5,922 bases of DNA, taken from positions 1 to 5,922 of the forward strand of contig URPT01000103.1 of the NCBI GenBank assembly GCA_900549845.1, in the 5' to 3' direction. A program made the translations under genes and the position numbers. The first letter of the stretch is position 1; every line of letters starts with the position of its first letter. Shown piece by piece: positions 5,688 to 5,922 of this stretch. The notes under the pieces were generated by a model. The model saw nothing but the letters and a program-made list of their open reading frames with translations. It was not told the DNA's origin and searched no databases. The stretch comes from an uncultured Veillonella sp. (GTDB lineage: Bacteria > Bacillota > Negativicutes > Veillonellales > Veillonellaceae).

Positions 5688-5922
5688 ATGAAAACCTTTG
5701 GTCGAGTATTAACGGCTATGATTACATCATTTAATAATGATGGATCCTTAAACATAGAAAATAGTGTAGCTATTGCTAATCATTTGTTAGATAATGGCTC
5801 TGATGGCCTCGTTGTATGTGGTACAACTGGGGAAAATCCATCCATGTCAAAAGAGGATAAATTAGCATTATTTACAGCTATTGCTAAAGAATGTGGTCAT
5901 AAAGGTTCCATTATTGCTAATG
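5688..5922 (+). CDS. dapA: 4-hydroxy-tetrahydrodipicolinate synthase, N-terminal part (3' end outside window)
   Basis: DapA condenses pyruvate with aspartate semialdehyde, the first step specific to diaminopimelate/lysine. Only 78 codons are visible before the window ends, out of about 290 in the family. The protein starts MKTFGRVLTAMITSF, matching the first strand of the TIM barrel, where the T-A-M-x-T-P/S-F pattern is typical. It then has the family motif GTTGE (residues 45-49), whose threonines contact the pyruvate carboxylate. The usual GTTGESPTL reads GTTGENPSM here, a mild variation. The Schiff-base lysine and catalytic tyrosine lie beyond the window. The strong ribosome binding site GGGGAGGA (5675-5682) lies 5 bases before the ATG. 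The gene begins 21 bases after asd, with no signal between, so it belongs to the riboswitch-controlled operon. A related lyase of the same superfamily is possible in principle, but the context makes DapA much more likely. Confidence 0.93.
   Translation, partial: MKTFGRVLTAMITSFNNDGSLNIENSVAIANHLLDNGSDGLVVCGTTGENPSMSKEDKLALFTAIAKECGHKGSIIAN

Noticed and set aside
1..5922. Undescribed defence, mobile or biosynthetic system
   Set aside because: Every gene is a recognised housekeeping family with intact motifs. No transposase, repeat array, toxin-antitoxin pair or unexplained large gap is present.

Overview
This looks like ordinary chromosomal DNA from a low-GC, Firmicutes-type bacterium. The genes are tightly packed on the + strand, have strong purine-rich ribosome binding sites, and follow the common Firmicutes order nadK - argR - recN. 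The protein style and the AT-rich spacers suggest a member of the Negativicutes such as Veillonella. That genus-level call is an inference from gene content and was not tested by any search.

Layout. The window opens inside the 3' part of an NAD kinase gene (2-478). A SAM-dependent methyltransferase of the YtqB/MnmM family follows (506-1081) and ends at a clear intrinsic terminator (1131-1155). An AT-rich spacer of about 320 bases ends in a long inverted repeat that overlaps an extended -10 promoter. That promoter should drive argR (1402-1857) and recN (1862-3526), which are only 4 bases apart. A well-formed promoter overlaps the recN stop codon. It leads into a lysine riboswitch (L box, about 3573-3734) and an intrinsic terminator (3773-3803) whose T-run touches the ribosome binding site of dapB. 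Then come dapB (3814-4611), asd (4635-5666) and the first 78 codons of dapA (from 5688, cut by the window edge).

How the parts work together. Asd makes aspartate semialdehyde, DapA condenses it with pyruvate, and DapB reduces the product. The three genes therefore encode consecutive steps of the diaminopimelate/lysine pathway, which feeds peptidoglycan and protein synthesis. The riboswitch-terminator unit in front of them is the expected lysine feedback control: high lysine should end transcription before dapB. Pairing can be traced by eye between the 3' side of the aptamer P1 region and the 3' arm of the terminator, which gives a concrete antiterminator model. The upstream half combines NADP supply (NadK), tRNA wobble-base modification (probable MnmM), arginine-responsive transcription control (ArgR) and double-strand break repair (RecN).

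No mobile element, CRISPR array, tRNA or rRNA was seen, and nothing points to an unknown defence or metabolic system. The most interesting content is regulatory: the lysine riboswitch with its switching architecture, and the inverted repeat at the argR promoter.
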